Origin: Oxalobacter formigenes
GTDB lineage: Bacteria; Pseudomonadota; Gammaproteobacteria; Burkholderiales; Burkholderiaceae_D
Assembly: GCA_023667225.1 (NCBI GenBank)
Contig: JAMPAN010000001.1
Location: forward strand, 650,733-714,732
DNA length: 64,000 nucleotides
Direction: 5' to 3'
The notes under the pieces are model-generated. The model made no database searches. It was not told the DNA's origin and saw nothing but the letters and a program-made list of their open reading frames with translations. How positions within the stretch are numbered: the stretch's first letter is position 1; each line of letters starts with the position of its first letter. The position numbers and the translations under genes were made by a program. Shown here piece after piece: positions 9,856-18,618 of this stretch.

Positions 9856-12178
9856 ATGCCTCTACCTGAAGTGTCCCGAATGCCGGGCCAAGCCCCGCTG
9901 CCGCCGGATTACTGCCGGAAAGCCGCGCCACCTGGTCAGACAGCGCCCCGTCCGGCACAGCAGACAATACCGCTTTTTCCTGGCCCTGCCGCACTATTAC
10001 CTTCCCGCCGGCGGCCACCCCCAGCCTGTGGCACAACGCAACAGGCAAATAAATACAGCCGGACTCGTGTTCCTGCCTTTTCAGCAAAGCCGCCGCCCGC
10101 CGCGCAACCGGATCTGCCAGGCCGTCTGTCAGACGTTCCAGCACAACAGGCTCAACCCGCGTCAATACAGGCGGACAGCCGGCAAAATTATTCAGCCTGC
10201 CAGAAATATCCCCGCCGGCTTCCTGAAGAAAATCATTGCGCACTGCCTCAATGCTTTCATATGCAAAACCGTCCAGCGCCAGCAAACTGCCCAGCGCCCG
10301 CAGCACCTTCCATGCCGGACGCGTCTGCCCTAAAGGCCGGACAGCCCCCTGAAAACACTGCATCCGCCCCTCGCAGCTGATATAGGCTCCCGCCGTCTCG
10401 GTAAAAGGTGAAACCGGCAGCATCACATCCGCATAATCCTCACTGTGGCGATAAGGCGACATCACCACCACCATCTTGGCCTGGGCCAGGTTTTTCAGCA
10501 CCAGCGGCGGATTTGCCGCATCCTGCCCTGGCTCCACATGCAGCAGCAACCAGGCAGCATGGCGGCGATCCAGCAAATTCCCCATCCGGGAAACACCGGG
10601 TTGCAACGCATTTACCAAAGCACCGCCCGCCCCGTTGGCCCCCTCTGTCAGATACCCCAGCTGCGCACCGGTCTTTTCAGCCAGCCATTCAGCCATCGTA
10701 TGCAGCTCGGACAATTTCGGGTGTCCCGCCGCTGCATTCCCCAGGAAAATCGCATGATTGCCCTGCGAAAGCAACACAGCGGCAATCCCCCGCGCGGCCT
10801 CCGCTGGCACAATCCCATCCATCCCGTCCGGTATCGCAACCGCCTTTGCCTGCGCCACGGCAACCAGCACCTCCGCCAGCCGGGCAGGCCATTGCGAAGG
10901 AGCCGCAACCATCCTGTGCCGGACCGGCATCAGCCAGTCATCATCCATCCCGTGCAGGCTGCTGATAACCGCCCCCCTTCCGGCTGCCCGCCGGAAACGG
11001 ACAGCCATAACAGGCTGCTCCTGCCTGAGGAAAGCGCCAATCACAAAAGCGCTATCCAGGGTATCAATATCCGTTACCTGCATCCCCAGCCAGGGCGTCA
11101 CCTTCCCGTCAAGAAAAAAATCCGCCTGGCGGGGCCGGAAATCCACATTTGGCGAACCCAATCCATTCATCAGCTTCCTCAGCAGCCACATCTCCTCTAA
11201 AGTTGCCTGGGGAGAAGCCATTGCCGCCAGTGCAGTTTTTCCGTCATCGGCAGAAATATCCCGAAGCCCGCGCACAATATAGTCCAGCGCCGCTGCCCAG
11301 CCTGTCTCTATCCACCGGTTCCCCTGCTTGACCATAGGCGTATGCAGCCTTTCTTCGCTGTTTAACCCCTCATAGGAAAAACGGTCACGGTCGGAAAGCC
11401 AGCATTCGTTAACCGCCTCGTTTTCCTTTGGCAGCACCCGCATCACCTTGTCCTGCCATGTCTGGACAACCAGATTGGAACCCAGGCTGTCATGGGGGCT
11501 GACAGAAAAACGGGAAACCAGCTCCCAGCTCCGCGCTCTGAAACGGAAGGGAAGAGAAGTCAGCGCACCTACCGGACACAAATCAATCATATTGCCGGAC
11601 AATTCGGATACCATCGCCTTTTCAACCGCCGGGGCAATTTCTGCCCGCCCGGAACGGCAGAACATACCCAATTCCCGTATCCCGGCAACCTCCTCGCCAA
11701 AACGCAGGCAACGCGTACAATGAATGCAGCGGCTCATCTCCTGCATGGAAACAAGCGGCCCCGCATCCCTTTTCAGCACAACCCGCTTCTCTTCCTGATA
11801 GCGAGAAACCCCGCTGCCATACCGGAAAGACACATCCTGCAACAGGCACTCCCCCGCCTGGTCGCACACCGGGCAATCCAGCGGATGATTCGCCAGCAAA
11901 AACTCCAGTACCGCCTTTTGCGCCTCAATCACTTTGGCAGTTGCCGTATGCACTGCCATACCGTCTGCCGCCTGCAAAGCGCAGGCAGGTTGCAGACGGG
12001 CAGAACCCGCCACCTCCACCAGACACATGCGGCAGCTGGCCGTAACAGACAGCTTCTTGTGGTAACAGAAATGCGGCACCGGCACCCCCGCGTCCAGCGC
12101 GGCCTGAAGCACGCTGGAACCCGGCGCAACCGCCAGCCGCTTCCCGTCAATCTCGATTTCTGCCTGCTTCTCCGCCAT
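9845..12178 (-). CDS. nuoG: NADH-quinone oxidoreductase subunit G
   Basis: Large iron-sulfur subunit of the NADH-dehydrogenase arm (777 residues). The N-terminal 2Fe-2S ferredoxin domain has cysteines in PHFCYH, ASCRMC and QPACA. It is followed by the His/Cys-ligated cluster motif HPLDCPVCDQAGEC, a CIHCTRC...CPVGAL 4Fe-4S site, and a molybdopterin-oxidoreductase-like C-terminal half that is catalytically silent in the family. I place the start at 12178 (MAEKQAEIEIDG) because the frame above it overlaps nuoF and shows no similarity. Confidence 0.95.
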   Translation of the reverse strand: MAEKQAEIEIDGKRLAVAPGSSVLQAALDAGVPVPHFCYHKKLSVTASCRMCLVEVAGSARLQPACALQAADGMAVHTATAKVIEAQKAVLEFLLANHPLDCPVCDQAGECLLQDVSFRYGSGVSRYQEEKRVVLKRDAGPLVSMQEMSRCIHCTRCLRFGEEVAGIRELGMFCRSGRAEIAPAVEKAMVSELSGNMIDLCPVGALTSLPFRFRARSWELVSRFSVSPHDSLGSNLVVQTWQDKVMRVLPKENEAVNECWLSDRDRFSYEGLNSEERLHTPMVKQGNRWIETGWAAALDYIVRGLRDISADDGKTALAAMASPQATLEEMWLLRKLMNGLGSPNVDFRPRQADFFLDGKVTPWLGMQVTDIDTLDSAFVIGAFLRQEQPVMAVRFRRAAGRGAVISSLHGMDDDWLMPVRHRMVAAPSQWPARLAEVLVAVAQAKAVAIPDGMDGIVPAEAARGIAAVLLSQGNHAIFLGNAAAGHPKLSELHTMAEWLAEKTGAQLGYLTEGANGAGGALVNALQPGVSRMGNLLDRRHAAWLLLHVEPGQDAANPPLVLKNLAQAKMVVVMSPYRHSEDYADVMLPVSPFTETAGAYISCEGRMQCFQGAVRPLGQTRPAWKVLRALGSLLALDGFAYESIEAVRNDFLQEAGGDISGRLNNFAGCPPVLTRVEPVVLERLTDGLADPVARRAAALLKRQEHESGCIYLPVALCHRLGVAAGGKVIVRQGQEKAVLSAVPDGALSDQVARLSGSNPAAAGLGPAFGTLQVEAYDG

Positions 12179-12185
12179 TTTCCGC

Positions 12186-13472
12186 TCAGTTGCAAACCGG
12201 GCAGCGCCTGCCCCTGATATGGTTCTCAAATTCTTCCCTGAAATGCTGAAGGAAAGACCTTACCGGCATCGCCGCCGCATCACCCAGTGCGCAAATCGTC
12301 CTCCCCTGGATATTGCCCGCCACCGCATCCAGCAGCGCCAGGTCATCCGGTTTTCCCTGCCCCTTCGCTATCCGGTGGATAATACGATACATCCAGCCTG
12401 TTCCTTCCCTGCAGGGGGTGCACTGGCCGCAGGATTCCTCATGAAAAAACCGGGCCAGACTCAAAAGCGCCGACACCATACAGCGCGAACCATCCAGCAC
12501 AATCACCCCGCCCGACCCCAGCATGGAACCCGCCTGCGCCACACCGTCATAATCCATTGCTGCGCGCATCATCGCCGCTCCTGGCACCACCGGCGAAGAT
12601 GCCCCGCCGGGAATAACCGCCTTCAGTTCCCGGCCTTCGCGCACACCGCCCGCCTTTTCCAGCAAAACCGGAAACGGCGTTCCCATTGGAACCTCGTAAT
12701 TTCCCGGATACCGGACATCGCCCGACACCGAAAAAATTTTCATGCCGCCGCCACCTGCTTTTCCTCTCGCGGCAAAAGCAGCGCCGCCGCCAGCCAGAAT
12801 AAAAGGCACATAGGCCAGCGTCTCCACATTATTGACCAACGTCGGCTGCCCGTATAACCCGTGCGTTGCAGGGAAAGGCGGCCTGAAACGGGGCTGCCCC
12901 CGTTTGCCCTCCATGGATTCCAGAAGCGCCGTTTCTTCCCCGCAGACATACGCGCCGAAGCCATGAAAAGGATGCAAATCAAAACAAAAACCGCTTTCAT
13001 GCGGCTGCCCGATCAATCCGGCCTGGCGCGCTTCGGCAACCGCTTCCGTGAACCGCTCATATTCGGCCCATATTTCGCCGTGGATATAAACATACCCGGC
13101 AGATGCGCCTGTCGCATACGCGGCAATCAGCATTCCTTCAATCACGGCATGCGGGTTATAGCGCAGAATATCCCTGTCCTTGAATGTGCCCGGCTCGCTT
13201 TCGTCGGCATTGCACACCAGGTAAACCGGCCCGGCATGATCCCGCGGCATGAACCCCCACTTGGTTCCCGTCGGGAAAGCCGCGCCGCCCCTGCCGCGCA
13301 AAGTGGAAGCCGTCACTTCCGCAATCACCTTCTCCGGCGAAATCCCCTCCTGGAAAATACGCCGGAAAGCCGCATACCCGCCCCGCGACACATAGTCCTC
13401 AAGCCGCCAATTCCTGCCGTTTAGCCCGGCAAACAGGAGGGGAGCAATATGGCGGTCATGCAGGCACGTCAT
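12186..13472 (-). CDS. nuoF: NADH-quinone oxidoreductase subunit F
   Basis: NADH- and FMN-binding subunit of complex I, the entry point for electrons. The 428-residue protein has the glycine-rich NADH/FMN loops [14 protein letters not shown] and [17 protein letters not shown], and the N3 cluster ligands [12 protein letters not shown] with the distal cysteine in GRTICALGD. Its ATG overlaps the nuoE stop (ATGA). Because NuoE, F and G are all present, this enzyme should accept NADH directly, unlike the 11-subunit forms that use other donors. Confidence 0.97.
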   Translation of the reverse strand: MTCLHDRHIAPLLFAGLNGRNWRLEDYVSRGGYAAFRRIFQEGISPEKVIAEVTASTLRGRGGAAFPTGTKWGFMPRDHAGPVYLVCNADESEPGTFKDRDILRYNPHAVIEGMLIAAYATGASAGYVYIHGEIWAEYERFTEAVAEARQAGLIGQPHESGFCFDLHPFHGFGAYVCGEETALLESMEGKRGQPRFRPPFPATHGLYGQPTLVNNVETLAYVPFILAGGGAAFAARGKAGGGGMKIFSVSGDVRYPGNYEVPMGTPFPVLLEKAGGVREGRELKAVIPGGASSPVVPGAAMMRAAMDYDGVAQAGSMLGSGGVIVLDGSRCMVSALLSLARFFHEESCGQCTPCREGTGWMYRIIHRIAKGQGKPDDLALLDAVAGNIQGRTICALGDAAAMPVRSFLQHFREEFENHIRGRRCPVCN

Positions 13473-13948
13473 TTTCCCAGCTCCTCCAGCAGCCGGTCAA
13501 TCCGGTCAGGCGTCATGCGCACATACATCTGCCGGTTATTCACCAGCAAAACCGGCCCTTCGCCGCAAGCGCCCATACACTCGCCCCTGGCAAGAGTAAA
13601 CCGGCCGTCCGGCGTTGTCTCGCCAAAGCCGATGCCCAGCCTGCTCTGGAGATGCTGCGCCGCCTGGCCGCTTCCGGCCAGATCACAAGGCAGGCTGCCG
13701 CAAACCGTAATCTTGTAACGGCCTACCGGCCTTATATCAAACATGCTGTAAAAACTGGCGATTTCCGCAATAACCACAAACGGCACCCCCAGATAATCCG
13801 CAATCTCCTGCATACTTTCCGAGGAAAGCCAGCGGGTCTCTTCCTGCACGATTGCCATCACCGCCACCGCAGCCGAGCGCTTTTCCCCTGGGGGAAACTT
13901 GGCAACCTCATGCGCCATTTTCTCGTAGGTTTCCTGACTGAATGCCAT
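13469..13948 (-). CDS. nuoE: NADH-quinone oxidoreductase subunit E
   Basis: Thioredoxin-like [2Fe-2S] subunit (N1a cluster) of the dehydrogenase arm. Ligands are visible in CGSLPC and CMGAC. I take the ATG at 13948 (159 residues, [11 protein letters not shown]), which matches where family members begin. The frame extends upstream only to a TTG at 13960. The gene lies 26 bases after nuoD and overlaps nuoF by 4 bases. Confidence 0.96.
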   Translation of the reverse strand: MAFSQETYEKMAHEVAKFPPGEKRSAAVAVMAIVQEETRWLSSESMQEIADYLGVPFVVIAEIASFYSMFDIRPVGRYKITVCGSLPCDLAGSGQAAQHLQSRLGIGFGETTPDGRFTLARGECMGACGEGPVLLVNNRQMYVRMTPDRIDRLLEELGK

Positions 13949-13974
13949 CCCTGCCGCCAATCCTTTTTCCGCCC

Positions 13975-15228
13975 TTAACGGTCAATTTCCCCGAAAACAA
14001 TATCAATATTGCCGATAACCGAAACCACATCGGCAATCAGATGTCCTTTGACCATATTGCCAAGATTTTGCAGATGCGCAAAACCCGGCGCACGGATTTT
14101 CATACGATACGGCTTGTTTGCGCCGTCAGAAAGCAGATAGACACCAAATTCACCCTTCGGCGCTTCAACCGCCGCATAAACCTCCCCCGGCGGCGCCTGA
14201 ATCCCCTCGGAAAACAGCTTGAAATGATGAATCATCTCTTCCATTCCGTCTTTCAGACTGGCCTTTTCAGGCGGCGCCACCTTGCGGTCTGCCGTCATCA
14301 CCGGCCCCGGATGCTGCCTCAGCCATTCCACGCACTGCCGGATAATCCGGTTTGACTGGCGCATCTCCTCCATCCGCACAAGGTAGCGGTCATAGCAATC
14401 CCCCTCCTTGCCTACCGGTATGGCAAAATCCAGCTGGTCATAAACGGCATAAGGCTGTTTTTTGCGCAAATCCCACTCCACGCCCGATCCGCGCAGCATG
14501 GGGCCGGTAAACCCGGCTGCTTTGGCAGCCTCCGGTGAAACCACGCCAACCCCCACAAGGCGCTGCTTCCAGATACGGTTATCCGTCAGGAGCGTTTCAT
14601 ATTCATCCACATATCCCGGAAAACGCCCGGTAAAATCGGCAATAAAATCCAGGAGCGAACCCTGCCTTGCCGCATTTCTTGCCTGCATACGCTTGGCCTT
14701 GCTCAAATGGGTCTGACGATACTGCGGCATCGTTTCCGGCAAATCCCGGCTGACCCCGCCCGGCCGGTAATAAGCCGCATGCATACGTGCGCCGCTGACC
14801 GCTTCATAACAGTCGAAAAGATCCTCACGCTCCCGGAAAGTATATAAAAAAACCGCCATGGCCCCGATATCCAGCGCCTGCGCCCCCAAAAACAGCAAAT
14901 GGTTCAACAGCCGGGTAATTTCATCAAACATCACGCGGATATACCGGGCGCGAATTGGCACCTCAATCCCCAGCAGCTTTTCCACCCCCAGCACATAGGC
15001 ATGCTCATTGGCCATCATGGAAACATAGTCCAGCCGGTCCATATAAGGCAGCGCCTGCAACCAGGTTTTTTGTTCTGCCAGCTTTTCTGTGCCCCGGTGC
15101 AGCATCCCGATATGCGGATCAGCAGACTGCACCACCTCGCCGTCCAGCTCAAGAATCAGCCGCAGCACACCGTGGGTTGCAGGATGCTGCGGCCCAAAAT
15201 TCACCGTGTAATTCCTGATCTCCGTCAT
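13975..15228 (-). CDS. nuoD: NADH-quinone oxidoreductase subunit D
   Basis: 49-kDa-type peripheral subunit, related to the [NiFe]-hydrogenase large subunit, which helps form the quinone-binding cavity. The 417-residue protein has [15 protein letters not shown] (residues 10-24) including the quinone-site histidine, [13 protein letters not shown], and a normal C-terminus ending DIVFGEIDR. Its ATG overlaps the nuoC stop as TAATG. Confidence 0.97.
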   Translation of the reverse strand: MTEIRNYTVNFGPQHPATHGVLRLILELDGEVVQSADPHIGMLHRGTEKLAEQKTWLQALPYMDRLDYVSMMANEHAYVLGVEKLLGIEVPIRARYIRVMFDEITRLLNHLLFLGAQALDIGAMAVFLYTFREREDLFDCYEAVSGARMHAAYYRPGGVSRDLPETMPQYRQTHLSKAKRMQARNAARQGSLLDFIADFTGRFPGYVDEYETLLTDNRIWKQRLVGVGVVSPEAAKAAGFTGPMLRGSGVEWDLRKKQPYAVYDQLDFAIPVGKEGDCYDRYLVRMEEMRQSNRIIRQCVEWLRQHPGPVMTADRKVAPPEKASLKDGMEEMIHHFKLFSEGIQAPPGEVYAAVEAPKGEFGVYLLSDGANKPYRMKIRAPGFAHLQNLGNMVKGHLIADVVSVIGNIDIVFGEIDR

Positions 15229-15824
15229 TATTTCCTGCCGCCATCTGCTTGCCGGAAAATCCTGGGTGGCGGCTCGCGCCGCTCAATTGTCACCGGCTGA
15301 TACACCACCTGCCGCTTTTGCTCGTCATACCGCACTTCCACCAGGCCATGCACAGGAAAATCCTTCCTCAAGGGATGACCGATAAATCCATAATCCGTCA
15401 GAATACGCCGCAAATCAGGATGCCCCTCAAACAGGATACCCAGCAGGTCAAACGCCTCCCGCTCATACCAGTTTGCCGCTGGCCAGACAGGCGTCACACT
15501 GGGCAGCAACGGCAAGGCATCATCCGGCGCAAACACCCTCACCCGCAGCCGCCGGTTATATTTCAGGGAAAGCAGGTGAGCCACCACCGCATACCGGGGG
15601 CCGTCATGGGACTGGCCCCCGTATTCGGCATAATCCACGCCGCACAAATCAATCAATTCCTCAAAGGCAAAATCCGGGTTATCCCTGAGCTGCTGCATGG
15701 CATCCCGGTAACCGGCAGCATCCACCTCCAGCGTTACCTCCCCCAAAGCGCAGACACAGGAACGGATATGCCTGCCCAAATGTTCCTGCAATTTTTCCTG
15801 GAGCTGCGCCAGCCTGGTCGTCAT
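15228..15824 (-). CDS. nuoC: NADH-quinone oxidoreductase subunit C
   Basis: 30-kDa-type peripheral subunit that packs against NuoD (198 residues). The signature [22 protein letters not shown]-like block is present: [12 protein letters not shown] followed by [13 protein letters not shown] and HPLRKDFP. The start at 15824 ([11 protein letters not shown]) has AGGTGG close upstream. The longer open frame to 15923 would overlap nuoB by 85 bases and is not supported. Confidence 0.95.
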   Translation of the reverse strand: MTTRLAQLQEKLQEHLGRHIRSCVCALGEVTLEVDAAGYRDAMQQLRDNPDFAFEELIDLCGVDYAEYGGQSHDGPRYAVVAHLLSLKYNRRLRVRVFAPDDALPLLPSVTPVWPAANWYEREAFDLLGILFEGHPDLRRILTDYGFIGHPLRKDFPVHGLVEVRYDEQKRQVVYQPVTIERREPPPRIFRQADGGRK

Positions 15825-15838
15825 ATCCACCTGCCCCG

Positions 15839-16315
15839 CTATCGTGCAATAGTATGGGTTCGCCTGATCCGGCTCTTCAACTGGATAAACGCATACATCA
15901 GCGCCTCTGCCGTAGGCGGGCATCCCGGCACATACACATCTACCGGCACAATCCGGTCACAGCCGCGCACCACCGAATAGGAATCATGGTAATAGCCGCC
16001 CCCGTTGGCACAGGAACCCATGGAAATCACCCAGCGCGGCTCGGCCATCTGGTCATACACCTTCCTTAGCGCAGGCGCCATTTTGTTGCACAGCGTCCCC
16101 GCCACAATCATGACATCAGACTGCCGTGGCGTCGGCCGGTAAAAAGTGCCATAGCGATCCAGGTCATAACGGGAAGCGCTGGCATGCATCATCTCAATCG
16201 CACAACAGGCCAGCCCAAACGAAACAGGCCAAAGCGAACCCGTCCGTCCCCAGTTAATGACCATGTCCAGCGAAGTTGTGATAAAACCCTTTGAAAACAG
16301 CCCTTCCAGTGCCAT
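15839..16315 (-). CDS. nuoB: NADH-quinone oxidoreductase subunit B
   Basis: Carries the terminal cluster N2 that reduces quinone (158 residues). All four ligands are visible: the tandem cysteines in [10 protein letters not shown], then GSCANGG and PGCPPTAE. The N-terminal helix [20 protein letters not shown] is typical. It follows nuoA by 3 bases and precedes nuoC by 14. Confidence 0.97.
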   Translation of the reverse strand: MALEGLFSKGFITTSLDMVINWGRTGSLWPVSFGLACCAIEMMHASASRYDLDRYGTFYRPTPRQSDVMIVAGTLCNKMAPALRKVYDQMAEPRWVISMGSCANGGGYYHDSYSVVRGCDRIVPVDVYVPGCPPTAEALMYAFIQLKSRIRRTHTIAR

Positions 16316-16318
16316 CCG

Positions 16319-16678
16319 TCACTCCCAGTCCAGCGCCCCTCTTTTCCAGACATACCAAAGCCCGACAGCCAGCTCGGCAATAAAAACCAGCATCGCTGCC
16401 ACCCCCTGCCAGCCAATATCCTTTAAAGCGGCCGCACATGGAAACAGAAAGGCCGTTTCCAGATCAAACAGGATAAAAAGAATGGCAACCAGATAATAAC
16501 GCACATCAAACTTCACCCGTGCATTATCAAAAGCGGGAAAACCGCATTCATAAGGCGAATTCTTTTCGGGATCAGGCCGGTGCGGCGCTGCCAGCCGCCC
16601 CGCCAGAAGAGAAAAAACACTGAAAAGCCCGCCAACCAGGATAAACAGAAGAACCGGGAAATAAGTTTCCGCTATCAC
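16319..16678 (-). CDS. nuoA: NADH-quinone oxidoreductase subunit A
   Basis: First gene of the complex I operon: a 119-residue, three-helix membrane subunit. It has the conserved loop [20 protein letters not shown] with the redox-exposed cysteine, and the helix [17 protein letters not shown] with the buried acidic residues. A candidate sigma-70 promoter lies about 150 bases upstream (16832-16860). In related genomes nuoA follows tRNA-Leu closely. Here it is separated from it by more than 5 kb of inserted genes. Confidence 0.97.
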   Translation of the reverse strand: MIAETYFPVLLFILVGGLFSVFSLLAGRLAAPHRPDPEKNSPYECGFPAFDNARVKFDVRYYLVAILFILFDLETAFLFPCAAALKDIGWQGVAAMLVFIAELAVGLWYVWKRGALDWE

Positions 16679-16831
16679 GTCCGGCTACCCCTGCCTGAGA
16701 GCACAAGGCATACAGAACAGGATGCAGCCTTCCCTCCTCCATCGGAAACAGCAACAGCCTTGCCCGAAGAAAAAGGATATCCTGAAAAACCTGAAAAGAA
16801 AGAGAAAACCCACATACCCATACCGGGTAAT

Positions 16832-16860
16832 ATAATACACCTGAACCGCCGTTCCCCAAA
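16832..16860 (-). promoter_or_regulatory. Candidate sigma-70 promoter for the nuo operon
   Basis: On the minus strand a TTTGGG hexamer (16855-16860) is followed after 17 bases by TATTAT (16832-16837). The site lies about 155 bases before the nuoA start and downstream of the preceding gene's terminator. The -10 is good but the -35 is poor, so this is a candidate only. Confidence 0.35.
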
Positions 16861-16970
16861 GAGAACTGCACCATTCCGAAACGGGCCAGATAAACCCTGC
16901 GCCCGGCGATACCTTAAACCGGCTTCCGCAACAAACGCCAACCTGCGCCCGCCGGATTAACAACCAAAAA

Positions 16971-17006
16971 GAAAGCGGGCCATCATAACCTGGCCCGCCT
17001 TCTTTC
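16971..17006 (-). terminator. Intrinsic terminator after the glycine-zipper lipoprotein
   Basis: Stem GCGGGCCA (16975-16982) / TGGCCCGC (16991-16998) with an 8-base loop. On the minus strand it is followed by a T-rich run (TTTCTTTTT). It separates the exported-protein pair from the nuo operon. Confidence 0.75.
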
Positions 17007-17019
17007 GGCTCAAAGCAGA

Positions 17020-17241
17020 CTACTTGTTCTTGCCATAAATACCGCCGGCAACCCCGCCCAGCGCACCGCCAATCAAAGCGCCCGTACCGGCATGGCCGCC
17101 AGTCAACGCGCCAATACCTGCTCCCGCACCCGCGCCAATCGCCGCGCCGGAAAGCGCCCCCTGCTGGCCGCTGCTCATATTGGTACACCCCACCATCGTG
17201 GCAAAACAAGCCACAGCTGCCGCTACTGTCAGTCTGTTCAT
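17020..17241 (-). CDS. Small glycine-zipper lipoprotein
   Basis: A 73-residue protein with a signal peptide ending in a lipobox-like MVGC (C19), so probably a lipoprotein. The mature part is a glycine/alanine-rich segment with GxxxG spacing (GAAIGAGAGAGIGALTGG and GALIGGALGGVAGG), typical of glycine-zipper outer-membrane lipoproteins. These may form membrane-inserting helical hairpins. The precise role is unknown. GGGGGA lies about 7 bases upstream of the ATG. The gene starts one base after the stop of the exported protein at 17243-17758, so the two form an operon. Confidence 0.8.
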   Translation of the reverse strand: MNRLTVAAAVACFATMVGCTNMSSGQQGALSGAAIGAGAGAGIGALTGGHAGTGALIGGALGGVAGGIYGKNK

Positions 17242-17242
17242 C

Positions 17243-17758
17243 TTACCGTCCCCCTTTCATGACAGGTTGAATCCTGTTTGCCCATTTGCTCTGCATCTGG
17301 CCTTCCAGTTTTTTACCGCTGACTTTTTCATTCACCTGCGGCTGCGCATAGGCATACCAGAGATACTCCACCAGCGGCACATCAGAATTATTCGGGTTGG
17401 CCGCAATATAGGCATTGATATTGTCGCCAATCTCCTTGAGCGTCACATGGTCAAACCCCCTGGCCCAGGTCTGGGTCAGGCTCTCCTCAAGCGGAAGCGG
17501 TTTCTTGCCCTGCCACTCCTTTTCCATTTCAATGGCAGAAGTAAACCCAATCAGAAAACCATAACGGAACGCGTCCGTTCCCGCCGTCCAGTGCTTGAGC
17601 GTCACCACCGGAAAATCCAGCGCATCCGTCTGCCTCACTGCTGTGCGCACCGCTTCCTGCGTTGCGCTTTTTTCCGCTGCCGCCCATGGCGAAGCCAGTG
17701 CCAGCGTCGCCGCAAACGGAACTGTCAACAACCAACCTGCTGCCTTCCTCATGCCCAT
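17243..17758 (-). CDS. Exported protein, weak resemblance to Rap1a/Tai-type proteins
   Basis: A 171-residue protein with an N-terminal signal peptide (hydrophobic stretch, then likely cleavage after SPWAAA). The mature part is mostly helical, with a YGFLIGF segment and a later INAYIAANPNN ... LVEYLWYAYAQP block. That layout recalls small Rap1a/Tai-family periplasmic proteins, but the similarity is weak and I do not assign a function. AAAGGAT directly precedes the ATG at 17758; a second ATG at 17752 is possible. It is the first gene of a two-gene operon with the glycine-zipper lipoprotein. Confidence 0.7.
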   Translation of the reverse strand: MGMRKAAGWLLTVPFAATLALASPWAAAEKSATQEAVRTAVRQTDALDFPVVTLKHWTAGTDAFRYGFLIGFTSAIEMEKEWQGKKPLPLEESLTQTWARGFDHVTLKEIGDNINAYIAANPNNSDVPLVEYLWYAYAQPQVNEKVSGKKLEGQMQSKWANRIQPVMKGGR

Positions 17759-17783
17759 ATCCTTTCTCCTTTCCAAAACAAAA

Positions 17784-17813
17784 CTGGCCAGGGCAACATG
17801 CCGCCCTGGCCAG
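17784..17813 (-). terminator. Intrinsic terminator after the flavin-reductase-like gene
   Basis: Perfect 11-base stem CTGGCCAGGGC (17784-17794) / GCCCTGGCCAG (17803-17813) with an 8-base loop. It is followed on the minus strand by TTTTGTTTTGG. Confidence 0.85.
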
Positions 17814-17895
17814 CCCGTTTTCCTATGCTAGCGGCAACCTGCCCGCCAGGTACTGATACAGCACAAACACAGGTAAAAAGAAAAAGGAAGCAGCC

Positions 17896-18483
17896 TTATT
17901 CCGGCATCCCTTCCGCCGTATCCAGCGGCTCGCCCGTCAGGTAAAAGCGGCCGCCTGCCACATAATGCAGACTGCGCCATGCCGGATCGGCCTCCTCAAA
18001 CCGCCACCGGCCATCAGAAAACACGCGCGTATCGGCCCATGCGCCCACTACCTCTGCCATAAACAGGTCATACACTTCCTGATTGCGCGCTTCCGGCAGC
18101 ACACGGCACGCCATCCAGGCCGCACACCCTTCAACAAACGGCAAATCATACCCCGGCATATCAAAAAGCCTGATACCGCAATGCGCCAGCTTTTCCGGGT
18201 CTTCAGCCAGGCTCGTACGTCCGGCCCGGTATGTCATCTCAACCTGCGCCGCCGTCGGTACCTGAATCACAAAACTGCCGCTTTTCTCAATCAGTTCCCG
18301 CGTTTTTGCCCCCCTGCCCAGTACAACCATCACCTTCGGCGGTGCAAAATCCAAAAGACACGACCAGGCCACCGTCATCACATTATCCACCCCGCCATGA
18401 CGGGCCGAAACCAGCGTTACCGGCCCATGATTCAGCAAGCGGGAAACCCTGTCCTGCGAAACAGCCTCCATATATGCTTTCAT
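17896..18483 (-). CDS. Flavin reductase-like domain protein
   Basis: A 195-residue protein of the flavin reductase-like / DIM6-NTAB family, small FMN-binding proteins that often reduce flavin or act as flavin-dependent oxidoreductases. Visible family features are PVTLVSARHGGVDNVMTVAW near the N-terminus, FVIQVPT in the middle, and VVGAWAD with HYVAGGRFY toward the C-terminus. AAGGAG lies 6 bases before the start. It is flanked by the MmeI-like gene upstream and its own terminator downstream. The substrate is unknown. Confidence 0.8.
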   Translation of the reverse strand: MKAYMEAVSQDRVSRLLNHGPVTLVSARHGGVDNVMTVAWSCLLDFAPPKVMVVLGRGAKTRELIEKSGSFVIQVPTAAQVEMTYRAGRTSLAEDPEKLAHCGIRLFDMPGYDLPFVEGCAAWMACRVLPEARNQEVYDLFMAEVVGAWADTRVFSDGRWRFEEADPAWRSLHYVAGGRFYLTGEPLDTAEGMPE

Positions 18484-18618
18484 CTCTTAACTCCTTTCTG
18501 GTTAGCCTGCTGCATTATGGCACCATTCGGCCCACCCGCCTTGCGCCAATACCTTCGTTGTGCCCGCGCGGGCATCCCTCTTCTCACATCTGCCCAAAAT
18601 GGCTGGCGTGCCCGCCGC

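Larger units (their letters stand above)
16679..17019. other. Intergenic region upstream of nuoA
   Basis: About 340 bases without a supported gene. It contains the candidate nuo promoter (16832-16860, minus) and the terminator of the upstream lipoprotein gene (16971-17006). Open frames on either strand here are short and have no recognisable features. I saw no copy of the tRNA-Leu 3' end that would mark an integration site. Confidence 0.6.
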
